64,000 nucleotides of DNA. Source: Alopecurus myosuroides (lineage: Eukaryota > Streptophyta > Magnoliopsida > Poales > Poaceae). The notes beneath the pieces were generated by a model. That model had not been told where the DNA came from and made no database searches. It saw nothing but the letters and a program-made list of their open reading frames with translations. The stretch lies in assembly GCA_028641055.1 (NCBI GenBank), contig CM054062.1, forward strand, positions 184,201,958-184,265,957, read 5' to 3'. Both the position numbers and the translations under genes were made by a program. Shown here one piece after another: positions 11,147-23,302 of this stretch (its first letter is position 1; every line of letters begins with the position of its first letter).

Positions 11147-11601
11147 AGCGAAACCAGGACCAAGACCCGGAAGACAAGGGCAAGGCTGTAGACCCGACCC
11201 GGGAGGCCGAGTAAACTTTTATCCACTACCGTCTCAAACACTTCATTTGGCCGATGGGCCAAATGAAGTGTTTGAGATGGTAGCGGATAAAAAGTGCGCC
11301 TGTGCATTGTGAAGTGTTTAAAACAATTATTCTTTTGATAGTGCGCCTGTGCACTTTTTGATATTACTATCGTGGCTTGTAATACATTTAAAACCTTAAT
11401 AGTTTTCATGGCCCTTCTGGCCTTTGCGTAAATTTGATATTTCCCTGTCGTTTGAATTTTGTCATTCCTGATTTTCCGACTTTCTGCTAAGGTTCCTTTT
11501 GTGAGACTCGGTTTCCGGATCTCGTGGGTTTTGACTAGTGGACTTTTTCTAAGTCCCCAAGTCCCCAAGACTCGGATTTTTTGGGTTTTTGAGCTGAATA
11601 G
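11147..11601. other. Residual segment, probably the 3' non-coding end of Gypsy1
   Basis: This 455-bp piece lies between an LTR start (11146) and the Tekay-like element (11602). It becomes continuous with 22492 when the Tekay-like element and one AATAG copy are removed. Both sides contain 'aagtccccaag' runs (11551-11570 and 22523-22533), supporting continuity. It holds a strong hairpin (11217-11292) and a partial tandem repeat: GTGCGCCTGTGCA at 11294 and 11341, with GAAGTGTTT upstream of each at 47-bp spacing. Open frames across it are not convincing. Confidence 0.5.
11217..11292. repeat. Long hairpin, 36-bp arms and 4-nt loop
   Basis: Left arm 11217-11252 and right arm 11257-11292 are inverted complements with two exceptions, one A-C mismatch and one G-T wobble; the loop is GATG. 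The arms contain CAAACACTTCATTTGGCC and its complement. It has no LTR-like ends and no obvious flanking duplication. It could be a small foldback element, a small-RNA precursor-like structure or a replication artefact of the host element. Confidence 0.8.
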
Positions 11602-14600
11602 TGTAACACCCCAATTTTGCTAAACTAGGGTGTGTGGTGTTGTGTTCATATCATACATGCATGAAACAAAAATTCAAGTCATGTTTTAAAACAATTTAAA
11701 TTGTCAATTTAAAGGGTTTGAGAAAATCCCACAAAAAGCACTCATTTTGGTTCCCAAAATTTTGTTCTAGAAAATATTTCAATTACACCAAAGAAGCACA
11801 TGGTGTTGTTGGAAATTTCACAAGCTTTCCAAATATATTTTTTGCCAAATTTTCTGTGCACAAAAAGGTCCCCAAACAGTTGTTTTCTGTCCTGTTTTAT
11901 AATAGAAAAGGACCTCTTGGTGATTTTCAAAACTTTTCAGGGGGTTTTCTTGGAAACGTCTGTTGTCTTCTTCCTCTAGCAGAGAAGCAGCTCGCTGCCG
12001 CACTGCCATTCGTCGCCGATGCCACCTCCTCCTCCCTGCCTCTCTTTGCGCGCATAGGGTCCAGGAGACGCCTCGATCCCTCTCACTTCCCTCCCACCTC
12101 GAGTGCTCCCTCCTCTCTCTGTATTTCTGCCGCGAGGGAGCGAACCCTAGCTCGGGTCGGTAGTCGATGGCGCCGCCGATTCCGGCTGCCCCGCAACGAA
12201 CCGAGCCTCTGTGAAGCTCCGTCGACCTCCACTGAACCTCCATGAAGAAGGAATCGAGCAGAGATGGCTCGAGTCGCCGAAATTCGGCCACCATACCCAT
12301 CTCCGGCCGCCGGCCATTTTCTGATGTCGCGGCCGATTCCGAGCCCGAACCACGTCGCCGGTCATCCCTCTACATTCATGGTGAGATTCTCTTCCTCGCA
12401 GACCCCTCCATCTGCTCCCTTTTGCTCTGGTTCATCGGGGCATCGTGCATCGCCAGCCGCCGCCGCGCCTTTGGTCGCCGCCGTCTTCTCCGGTGGCCAT
12501 CCGGCCAGCCGCCACCACCCCTAGGACCCCCTCGGCCTCCTCTACGTCCCCATCTAGTCAATTTCACAAACGAATCGAAGAATCACTCGAATTTGGAGAT
12601 CATCTGTGAAGAACAGGAAACGGTGATGTCATCACTGCGTCATAATGACGTCATAACTCCCTGTATTTAGTATTTCCATTAAATTCCAGAAAAATGAATA
12701 ATTTTGGTTAATTAATATCTTCCAAATTATTGCTCAGAAAAATAAAGTAAAAATATGGGAAAGATCAGAAAAATGTACTATTTCCAAATATGTCATTTTC
12801 AGATATGTTTGACAAAGTTGATTTTTGGCCTTTATTTAATATTGTTTAATCTTTTAAAATAGAAAAATAAGTTTTTATTCACAAAAATTAGAAAATTAAA
12901 AGTTATATACCAAATTGCTCAAAATGACATTTGGAACCTATCTATGATGTTTTCAACCTCATTTGAGCAGCTAAAATGGTACTCACTTCCATAATCGCCC
13001 GAAACCCCCTCCGGGGTCTATTTCGGGATAAATTCAGTAAAAATACCTAACGGACATATGAACCCTAGCAACCCAACGATCATGCTTAGGGCTTTATTTC
13101 AGTGCATTAACTTACTCATGCATACATATTGCGCATTGCATCGATGCCATGTTTGATTGTTATTTCCCTTTCGGTGTTTGTTCCCCCTCGGTAGAACGTG
13201 ACTCCGAAGAGAAGGCCAGCAATCCAAATGACGAATACTTGATCTTAACCGACAAGTCAAGCACTTATTCCAGAAGATCTTTATCTGGTTTTCTTATAAC
13301 CAAGGCAAGCATAACCTCTTATCTGCTCATATATGATTTCAAAGTGATTTGAATCTCGTACTTTGCATTCGGTTCCAAACTATTTGATGTCAGTAGATAG
13401 AGTTCTCCTATATACTGCATAACCTAGATATCCTGATCCACTGCTCCTAGCAGCTATAGGTTTGTTTGTGCGCGCTCCGCTAAACCCTGTGAGTCTTGCT
13501 TAGCCATGCTTAGTTGTGATCTGATCCATCCGGTTGATGAATCTGGTCAATACGTGAATCTACTTTGTCAGGTTGTTGTGAATTGCATTATCTTTGATAA
13601 CTTGATTAAATAACGGCATGGATGTGAGGCCACAAAGGGGTTGTGGCGTTTTGTCCTGTTCATGCCCCTAGGAGCGAGTTCTCGCCTTCGAAGCCAAGAC
13701 TGAGCGTGCAACCACACGAGCGAGCCAATGAACCTCGCCTGACTAACTAACTTGTTTAGCCACATCCATGAGTCACGTAGTTCGATCTTTCCATCTGCGC
13801 GTGAGTCAGAAAACGATTTGGAGAAAACTTAGGGCGTGACCGGGACAAGTGATGGACGTACACGGATCTTGTTCCCGACTCACAGAACAGGTGCCGTCAG
13901 GAGGTGGCCAACTCCCTGTTGACGGGGTGGCCCTGTTTGGGTTGACTCATGGATAGGGTTACGCAAGGTAAAGGTCGGAGCCAACCACCCTCTGCCGCGC
14001 TCCCAAGGAGCGTACATGTGGCGTTAAGAGTCGGATGGTACGTGTGGGTAAAGTGTACCCCCTGCAGGGATAAATCTTTTCGAAAAGCCGTGTCTGCGGT
14101 TAAAGACGACTTGGCAACGGATTCTGTGATCATAGATAACCTCAACGGAATGACTAAAACTTGTTAACCATGTTTGAAGGGTGCCTCCCCGGAGATGCCG
14201 GGAGGGGTGATCCTTGTAGCATGAGATAGTGTGGGAATGAGAAGGACTTAGTGGAATACAAGAAGATGATGATATCAGTAGTTGAGTACCTTTCTCATCT
14301 GTTTTGAAAAACATTCTATGAGACGTGCTATTCCTTCCTCAACTTGCAAAACAAAGATTGCTTTACGCAAAATGGCCTGCATAAAACCCTTTTCTGAAAG
14401 CTAGCAGATATATAATAGGTTAATTAAGTCTTGTTGAGTACCTCCCGTACTCAGGTTTGCTTAATTTTGGTTCAGGAAAAGAACTCCATCGGTGGTGATT
14501 CAACGTGGACATCGACGAGTAGTTTGGGGTTCCCAGGTAGCAGCCTGGAATCTATGGGCTGGGACGTCGCCTTATGTTGCGGCCTCTTAGGCCTTTTTGG

Positions 14601-15153
14601 TTCTTGTTGTTTAGCAACATAATTTGCCTTCCGTTGTCTGCTGTAATGTTGGGTCATGTGACCTCTGTTTGTAAGCTATACTCTAGTAATATCTGTTTAA
14701 TACAGCTTCATGTTTAGAGTACTGCTTTGATCGGTTGTTGGTTTCGAGCTCATTGTTATACAGTTTTGGCTATGCCTGCATAGTTGTCGCAGTCGAGGGG
14801 TTGTGGAGCCGATGATCCATGTCCGAGCCCGCCTGTCGATGTGATCGGCCTGGGGCGAGGTAACCCCAGTAACCCTCGATTGTTGTTGCACTTTCTGGAC
14901 ACATAGCATCTCTGTATAGCCTTGGTCCCGTTTCCTTCAGTTTCATTCGATTCGTGGACGCTTTGATATGCATAGTTGGTTATGACTAGCATGGATACAA
15001 GGAGTAGTAGACTGGGGATCCGGACTACGTGCCGATGAATCCAGTCTGCCTGCCGTTGTTTGTTGCGGCCGGGGCTGGTAACCCTGAAGCCCTTGTGAGT
15101 CCATGGCTAGGAGCACATAACAGTATGTATATCTCTGGGTCCGGGTCGTGACA
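11602..15153 (+). repeat. 5' LTR of the Tekay-like element
   Basis: The LTR starts TGTAACACCCC and ends GGGTCGTGACA, 3552 bp. It has an AT-rich first 350 bp, a GC-rich block (11980-12570) resembling a grass 5' leader, another AT-rich part (12660-13000) and a moderately GC-rich 3' half. The 3' half contains the CCCTGCAGGGATAAATCTTT module (14059-14078), also seen in family E LTRs. Open frames such as 11718-12245 and 12242-12670 recur identically in both LTRs but have no recognisable domain and are not called as genes. Confidence 0.95.
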
Positions 15154-15158
15154 AGTCT

Positions 15159-15173
15159 TGGTATCAGAGCAGG
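15159..15173 (+). other. Primer-binding site of the Tekay-like element
   Basis: TGGTATCAGAGCAGG lies five bases after the 5' LTR end. It matches the plant initiator Met tRNA site except for one missing C in GAGCCAGG. It marks the start of minus-strand synthesis and gives the element's orientation. Confidence 0.85.
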
Positions 15174-16590
15174 ACTGCCTGTAGGAAAACCTTACTTCTT
15201 GGTCGATGTCGAGTCTAGAGTTTGTGAAAACTACTTTGAAAACTCCAAATGGATTGTGAAAAACCTTCTTAGGATTCTTTTTACTCCTTATCTGGTATCG
15301 CTCTAACTCTGGGTCACCTTACCTGTTTTGATTTCAAAAGGTTTTGCTACCTCTTCTAATCGTTCAAAACTTAGGTGCCTTCTATGGCAAGACGTTCTTT
15401 TACCCAAGTTGACCTAGTTATGAGTTTCTAGAGTCGTGTGTGTTCTGTGTTCCGTTATCTGTTAAACTGGGAGATTCTTTCCCATCCTAAGCTCTCAGAG
15501 TTGTCCGGATTCCACATTTCTTACATGTTCCAAAGTCTTAAATCCTGAACCTCGAGATTTCCTTTCCATCTCGAATGTATCCGTCATCCTATGCTCAAAT
15601 TCTTCCGGAGCTATCGTTGTCTTCTGAAAGATACCTCGTGATTGCTAATTGTAGTGTCCTTTGTGGCACTCATATAGTAGTTACTCCTTTCGTGTGTTTT
15701 TAACCTTGGACTTGAACCGAAGGTCCCGGAGTGTGCTGAGTTGTAGTGGGATGAGTCTTGTGGTTTCTTAACCATGTAATGCTCACGCTATCAGTACAGG
15801 ATGCTGGCCTTTAACCCAAGTTCTGTTTCTTTGAATCCTGAAGAATCTGTTCTACCTTGGGATTGTTAGGAAATTTCCAAACTCTCATAGCCGTAGGCTT
15901 TCCTTTGGAATCAAAAGGGATCACAACAAGAGTGTTCTTATTTTTCCGATATCCTTGTTCTTGATTCGGCTATAACAACTCTTTTGCATGGGTTTTACAC
16001 ATGAGTATTACCCTGTGCTTCAACTTGATCTTAGGATCTTCCCTGAGCATGATTCTACCCTTCAGTTGCTTTCAAATCTCTAACCGTTGTTTGGAAACCA
16101 AGTTGCATAGGTGTGTTGGATTCTTCCAATACAGTTCCTCTTGTTTTTCGTCAGAATGTTCCACCTTGGAATGTCAGGAGAAACAAACTCCAGTACCTCG
16201 TTCACCTCCAGGACCAGGTCAAAGTTTTGTAATTCGCAGATTAAAGAAGTTTCACTAGCTTCTATTTTGTTCTACCTTCGAGTATCACACTCTTTGGCAT
16301 CAAGAGGTCATGCTGAATTTCATGGTCTTATTGATGAAGTGATGCTCTTACATGTGTTCACTCCCCCTTCATCCAAGCTTGAATGTTTGAGTATGATGGG
16401 TTTATGCATTGACATGTGTATCCGGTACTCCTAGCAATTCTTATTGCTTTGAAAATCTAAGAAAACATCTGTATCCTTCTTAGCACTATTGGTTACCCAG
16501 TCCCTACCTAAAGTTGACTGTGTTACCAAATCCGTTCATTCCGGTGCACATTCCTGGTCAAAGAGTTAGGTTCATACCAAAGCTCCCAAG
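15174..16590 (+). other. Internal region with no recognisable gag
   Basis: About 1.4 kb follows the primer-binding site. No gag core or zinc knuckle can be read in any frame, and the longest open frames are under 110 codons. In a coding Tekay element this place would hold gag and protease. It is either unrecognisably decayed or replaced. Confidence 0.6.
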
Positions 16591-18920
16591 ACCTTATCGG
16601 TTGCTTTGAAAAGCAAGCCTCCTTTCAAACTCCAAGACATACCGGTGGGTTGTGATATTCTGGTTGTCTTTCTAGAAGTATCACCAGGTTGTTACCTGAC
16701 CGTGATGTCTAAACGAGGGGTAGTTTGAACTACTCTTTTCTCCAAGAAACTCCGCTGGACACCCTGGACAAGTAGGTTGAGCTTAAACAACAACTTGGAG
16801 AGTTGAAAGGCAAAAGCTCCGCCAACTTGTTCCTTTGATAAGGGATATCTAGTTTTCCTCGTGTTGAAGCATGACAGTATCTCTTTAATGGACATGCTAT
16901 CATTCTACCTTGATTTGATTTGGGCTATCGTCAAATCGAGAAAAGATCCAAGGACTATCTTGATGGTGTTTAACTCATGGTGTTTGGCCCGAGTACACTT
17001 CATGCCCTTTGGTCTGACCAATGTATTGCCTTGTTCATATATCGTATGAATCCCTCTTCTTGGAGTGTTTTGATAATTGTGTTTTCGAACCCATCGATGA
17101 CATTTCTAATCATCCAAGTTGCAAGAGGTTCATGCTGAACAAATGGAAACAATGTTGGAAACTTTCGAGAATCATCTTTGTGTTGTCGCGAAGTTGTGTT
17201 CTGGATGTTCGAAGTGACTTTCTCGGGTTCATGTGCCTTTGGTGAAAGTTGTCGCCATGATTCGAGAAGAGTTTTCTTGTTCCTTCGGGAATAATCCCAA
17301 GTCGATCGTGCATGTGTGGACTATTTTTGAGATGGTAGGTTGCTACCTCCATTTCTTGAAGAAGTTGTACATCCACACTAAGCCACTGACTGATCTTTCG
17401 TAAAAGAGAAGAAGTCCAAGAACTCCGTTATCTTTGTATCGTCTCCCCAACAAGGACTCCGATGTGTTTCATTGCAAGTAGTCCATGTAGGTGCAACCGT
17501 CTTTCGCAAGTTGCTAATACATGAGTTCAGCGATCTCGCTCATCTTCTTGATCTTGACATCGTAGTCCATGTCTTGAGAATCCAACATATGTATCTCGTT
17601 GATAACCGGAGCAATCTCTTCGTTCATACATACCGAGTCTGAGTTATCTATCCACTAACCAGAGCTGAATCTCAAGAAGCAACGATGGTTGGTGTTTCCT
17701 CAAGAGTATTGAATTAGGTCTTTCCAAACCCTGGCATGGTTGATGTTGTGGTTGACACAACTAGCCGGAAGGCCTAATGTCATATCTCTTTGAGTCCGTA
17801 AGAACAACCACTCTCTGTGAGAATACTTGTGTGGCTCGTTCTCAACAAGTTTTCCTCCTCGTTCTTCCAAACCGGAGTTTTATATTCACTTGATGACCTA
17901 TTGAAGGCTTGTTAAGAGTCTGATGTCGGTATCTAAAACATCAAGGAAAACCTAGAAGTTGTTTCCTCCAATATCTCCCCGTTAATCTTCCAAAACCTCC
18001 GTTCTAGCGAAAACAAGTTCCTCGTAAGGCTCACCTCTCGTGGTGTTTTGTAACCGCCTTTGATCAGTTCCCTTCTCAAATTGTTTATACTTGAAGTTCT
18101 GTTCATCTCACACATTGTGTGAATTTGTCAGTCACTTCAGCCGTGGGATCTTAACCATGTGGTAAACGTATTGCTACGTCAAATCCACCATAGGAAAGAG
18201 ATTCCCTATTTTCTTCTGGTGTTTCAACCCTCGTTGGTTACTCATCTTATGGTGTGACCAAGAAGTTCTCCTTCACCACGGTGTTCCATCCTCCTTTGGT
18301 TACTCATCCTCCGTTGTGAAGTAACATCCTAATCTTTAAAAAGGTTTTTCAACAAACTTGGATGAACAAAAGTTTCGTTGTTCTTCCGTGTCCACTCCGA
18401 AGAGTGAACATGATCATGTACCAACTTTTCTTCGATACACGATTACAGTGTTTTCTCGTGTTTTCCCTCGTCTGTGGATATTATGTTTTGGAATCCCAGA
18501 CAATCCTTCCCATCTTCGTGATCTGTTTGAAGAAACCCTCGGTTTCACAAGTTGACCAACCTTTCTTTTCCAAAAGGATTTAAAGTCTTGTGCAAAGCTC
18601 ATATTCTAAATCCTTTCAAGCACCATCGTCCATAAACTTGAAACCATCTTCTATTCCCTCCGTTATCTTGATGTGTTTCATGCACGATAACTCAACCGTT
18701 CTTTATGAACATCCCTTCCATGAGTTACCCATGGGATACTCGATCTTGGTGAAGATCATTTTCCTAAGAGTTTCCCTCTTACCTAAGGTGTGTCCGTTCA
18801 ATACTCCAAGATGCTACGGATCAACCTCTTCAAGAAGAGAACCGTAAGGTTCGAGAAGATCGTTCAAAACCGGTGTTCCTTCTTTCTTCTCCTTCGGGAA
18901 TCTCGGGACGAGATTCTTGT
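16591..18920 (+). pseudogene. Fossil pol (RT-RNase H-integrase) of Tekay/chromovirus type
   Basis: Short in-order remnants of a gypsy pol can be read across shifting frames. 16641-16700 resembles the region before RT (IPV..D...VF...PG). 16750-16815 resembles ELKQQLGELKGK. 16897-17040 keeps DL...., the remnant MPFGLTN and surrounding RT residues. 17545-17610 resembles the RNase H stretch DLELAAVVHAL. 17727-17790 resembles the segment ending in DALSRKA. 18611-18690 resembles the integrase C-terminal VHNVFHVS stretch. Every block is interrupted by stops and frameshifts, so no protein can be made. The order and wording fit chromoviruses of the Tekay type better than Athila or Tat. Decay is far greater than the LTR similarity would predict. 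Confidence 0.65.
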
Positions 18921-18932
18921 AAGGGGGGTAGA
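18921..18932 (+). other. Polypurine tract
   Basis: AAGGGGGGTAGA lies two bases before the 3' LTR (18935). It is the expected plus-strand primer and confirms orientation. Confidence 0.85.
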
Positions 18933-18934
18933 TT

Positions 18935-21900
18935 TGTAACACCCCAATTTTGCTAAACTAGGGTGTGTTGTGTTGTGTTCATATCATACATGCATGAAAC
19001 AAAAATTCAAGTCATGTTTTAAAACAATTTAAATTGTCAATTTAAAGGGTTTGAGAAAATCCCACAAAAAGCACTCATTTTGGTTCCCAAAATTTTGTTC
19101 TAGAAAATATTTCAATTACACCAAAGAAGCACATGGTGTTGTTGGAAATTTCACAAGCTTTCCAAATATATTTTTTGCCAAATTTTCTGTGCACAAAAAG
19201 GTCCCCAAACAGTTGTTTTCTGTCCTGTTTTATAATAGAAAAGGACCTCTTGGTGATTTTCAAAACTTTTCAGGGGGTTTTCTTGGAAACGTCTGTTGTC
19301 TTCTTCCTCTAGCAGAGAAGCAGCTCGCTGCCGCACTGCCATTCGTCGCCGATGCCACCTCCTCCTCCCTGCCTCTCTTTGCGCGCATAGGGTCCAGGAG
19401 ACGCCTCGATCCCTCTCACTTCCCTCCCACCTCGAGTGCTCCCTCCTCTCTCTGTATTTCTGCCGCGAGGGAGCGAACCCTAGCTCGGGTCGGTAGTCGA
19501 TGGCGCCGCCGATTCCGGCTGCCCCGCAACGAACCGAGCCTCTGTGAAGCTCCGTCGACCTCCACTGAACCTCCATGAAGAAGGAATCGAGCAGAGATGG
19601 CTCGAGTCGCCGAAATTCGGCCACCATACCCATCTCCGGCCGCCGGCCATTTTCTGATGTCGCGGCCGATTCCGAGCCCGAACCACGTCGCCGGTCATCC
19701 CTCTACATTCATGGTGAGATTCTCTTCCTCGCAGACCCCTCCATCTGCTCCCTTTTGCTCTGGTTCATCGGGGCATCGTGCATCGCCGGCCGCCGCCGCG
19801 CCTTTGGTCGCCGCCGTCTTCTCCGGTGGCCATCCGGCCAGCCGCCACCACCCCTAGGACCCCCTCGGCCTCCTCTACGTCCCCATCTAGTCAATTTCAC
19901 AAACGAATCGAAGAATCACTCGAATTTGGAGATCATCTGTGAAGAACAGGAAACGGTGATGTCATCACTGCGTCATAATGACGTCATAACTCCCTGTATT
20001 TAGTATTTCCATTAAATTCCAGAAAAATGAATAATTTTGGTTAATTAATATCTTCCAAATTATTGCTCAGAAAAATAAAGTAAAAATATGGGAAAGATCA
20101 GAAAAATGTACTCTTTCCAAATATGTCATTTTCAGATATGTTTGACAAAGTTGATTTTTGGCCTTTATTTAATATTGTTTAATCTTTTAAAATAGAAAAA
20201 TAAGTTTTTATTCACAAAAATTAGAAAATTAAAAGTTATATACCAAATTGCTCAAAATGACATTTGGAACCTATCTATGATGTTTTCAACCTCATTTGAG
20301 CAGCTAAAATGGTACTCACTTCCATAATCGCCCGAAACCCCCTCCGGGGTCTATTTCGGGATAAATTCAGTAAAAATACCTAACGGACATATGAACCCTA
20401 GCAACCCAACGATCATGCTTAGGGCTTTATTTCAGTGCATTAACTTACTCATGCATACATATTGCGCATTGCATCGATGCCATGTTTGATTGTTATTTCC
20501 CTTTCGGTGTTTGTTCCCCCTCGGTAGAACGTGACTCCGAAGAGAAGGCCAGCAATCCAAATGACGAATACTTGATCTTAACCGACAAGTCAAGCACTTA
20601 TTCCAGAAGATCTTTATCTGGTTTTCTTATAACCAAGGCAAGCATAACCTCTTATCTGCTCATATATGATTTCAAAGTGATTTGAATCTCGTACTTTGCA
20701 TTCGGTTCCAAACTATTTGATGTCAGTAGATAGAGTTCTCCTATATACTGCATAACCTAGATATCCTGATCCACTGCTCCTAGCAGCTATAGGTTTGTTT
20801 GTGCGCGCTCCGCTAAACCCTGTGAGTCTTGCTTAGCCATGCTTAGTTGTGATCTGATCCATCCGGTTGATGAATCTGGTCAATACGTGAATCTACTTTG
20901 TCAGGTTGTTGTGAATTGCATTATCTTTGATAACTTGATTAAATAACGGCATGGATGTGAGGCCACAAAGGGGTTGTGGCGTTTTGTCCTGTTCATGCCC
21001 CTAGGAGCGAGTTCTCGCCTTCGAAGCCAAGACTGAGCGTGCAACCACACGAGCGAGCCAATGAACCTCGCCTGACTAACTAACTTGTTTAGCCACATCC
21101 ATGAGTCACGTAGTTCGATCTTTCCATCTGCGCGTGAGTCAGAAAACGATTTGGAGAAAACTTAGGGCGTGACCGGGACAAGTGATGGACGTACACGGAT
21201 CTTGTTCCCGACTCACAGAACAGGTGCCGTCAGGAGGTGGCCAACTCCCTGTTGACGGGGTGGCCCTGTTTGGGTTGACTCATGGATAGGGTTACGCAAG
21301 GTAAAGGTCGGAGCCAACCACCCTCTGCCGCGCTCCCAAGGAGCGTACATGTGGCGTTAAGAGTCGGATGGTACGTGTGGGTAAAGTGTACCCCCTGCAG
21401 GGATAAATCTTTTCGAAAAGCCGTGTCTGCGGTTAAAGACGACTTGGCAACGGATTCTGTGATCATAGATAACCTCAACGGAATGACTAAAACTTGTTAA
21501 CCATGTTTGAAGGGTGCCTCCCCGGAGATGCCGGGAGGGGTGATCCTTGTAGCATGAGATAGTGTGGGAATGAGAAGGACTTAGTGGAATACAAGAAGAT
21601 GATGATATCAGTAGTTGAGTACCTTTCTCATCTGTTTTGAAAAACATTCTATGAGACGTGCTATTCCTTCCTCAACTTGCAAAACAAAGATTGCTTTACG
21701 CAAAATGGCCTGCATAAAACCCTTTTCTGAAAGCTAGCAGATATATAATAGGTTAATTAAGTCTTGTTGAGTACCTCCCGTACTCAGGTTTGCTTAATTT
21801 TGGTTCAGGAAAAGAACTCCATCGGTGGTGATTCAACGTGGACATCGACGAGTAGTTTGGGGTTCCCAGGTAGCAGCCTGGAATCTATGGGCTGGGACGT

Positions 21901-22486
21901 CGCCTTATGTTGCGGCCTCTTAGGCCTTTTTGGTTCTTGTTGTTTAGCAACATAATTTGCCTTCCGTTGTCTGCTGTAATGTTGGGTCATGTGACCTCTG
22001 TTTGTAAGCTATACTCTAGTAATATCTGTTTAATACAGCTTCATGTTTAGAGTACTGCTTTGATCGGTTGTTGGTTTCGAGCTCATTGTTATACAGTTTT
22101 GGCTATGCCTGCATAGTTGTCGCAGTCGAGGGGTTGTGGAGCCGATGATCCATGTCCGAGCCCGCCTGTCGATGTGATCGGCCTGGGGCGAGGTAACCCC
22201 AGTAACCCTCGATTGTTGTTGCACTTTCTGGACACATAGCATCTCTGTATAGCCTTGGTCCCGTTTCCTTCAGTTTCATTCGATTCGTGGACGCTTTGAT
22301 ATGCATAGTTGGTTATGACTAGCATGGATACAAGGAGTAGTAGACTGGGGATCCGGACTACGTGCCGATGAATCCAGTCTGCCTGCCGTTGTTTGTTGCG
22401 GCCGGGGCTGGTAACCCTGAAGCCCTTGTGAGTCCATGGCTAGGAGCACATAACAGTATGTATATCTCTGGGTCCGGGTCGTGACA
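18935..22486 (+). repeat. 3' LTR of the Tekay-like element
   Basis: This is 3552 bp from TGTAACACCCC to GGGTCGTGACA. It is identical by eye to 11602-15153 except at 18969, 19788 and 20113. The target duplication AATAG follows directly. Confidence 0.95.
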
Positions 22487-22491
22487 AATAG

Positions 22492-23302
22492 CTAGATAAT
22501 TTGTTTCTTTTTTCAAATTCCCAAGTCCCCAAGGCCCGAAATTCCGAGTCTAGGGTGTTGGGTCTTTCGAAAGGAACAAATTGTTTCTGCTAAGCCCAAA
22601 ACCTAGAGCCGTTTCACATAGGCTTTGAAGTTATGCTTAATATACTTTGAGTTTTCGGCTATTAACCTTGTACTCTGCATAACTTGTGGTTTAGATGACC
22701 CTTTTGACCTTCTTCTACTATAAGCCGGCTTTCGCGTGGGTAATCAATGTTGCTACATCTGTACGAAGACAGGGTCAGGCAAGTCCCATTGGGCATCATG
22801 ACTGATTGTGATCATACGCTAGCAAAGCATGCCACATTAGTGCGAGTCACATAAAGCTTAAGTAAGAAAAGTCAAGAAAGTTTGGCTCCTTTGTCCGGTT
22901 ATAAGATTGCAGCCGTACTTATTACAAGTAATCGGCCCTTATAACTCAATGGCATCGTGGCCGGGTCTTTGAGTTTGCAACTGTGCTATTCAAGCAATCA
23001 GCCCCCAAGACCTAGATATATGCATTTTACTAGAGAAGCTGATATACTAAGAACAATAAATAATACTTACCTGGAAGAAAAAATAAAAACATAACGGAAA
23101 TATAAAAAACTTGATAAAAAAATACACAAAAAGGACAATATATTGTTTAACCATCTCTTTTATTGATATGAGAAAAGTTAGGTCAGCAAGCCGCCTCATT
23201 AAAAACCCTCCAGTCCCCTTAGGTACCCTGGATAGGAAAAGAGTGCGTCTGAAACCTGCTGCATGTTACATCGTGTAATTCCACTTGTGAATCTAGTCTA
23301 TT
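22492..23302 (-). other. 3' non-coding region of Gypsy1
   Basis: About 810 bp downstream of integrase on the minus strand contain no open frame of note. It includes several CCGG-rich words typical of this element and AAGTCCCCAAG repeats near 22523, which on the minus strand give a CTTGGGGACTTGGG tract comparable to the polypurine tract of Gypsy2. Unlike Gypsy2, no antisense gene is found here. Confidence 0.6.

Larger units (their letters stand above)
11602..22486 (+). mobile_element. Young Tekay/chromovirus-like gypsy element with decayed internal region
   Basis: The element is bounded by the direct repeat AATAG (11597-11601 and 22487-22491). It has two LTRs of exactly 3552 bp, a Met-tRNA-type primer-binding site at 15159 and a polypurine tract at 18921. 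By eye the LTRs differ at only three positions: 11636/18969 (G/T), 12455/19788 (A/G) and 12780/20113 (A/C). The 3781-bp internal region has no gag and only a fossil pol. It lies in what is probably the 3' part of Gypsy1, and is the youngest event I can date in the window. Confidence 0.9.

Noticed and set aside
11128..11568. 146-codon minus-strand frame crossing the LTR start at 11146
   Set aside because: It crosses the LTR boundary and the hairpin and has no recognisable domain.
11718..12670. Open frames of 175 and 142 codons in the Tekay-like LTR, repeated at 19051-20003
   Set aside because: They are identical because the LTRs are identical, not because of selection. Composition mimics a grass leader, and no domain or splice structure was found.
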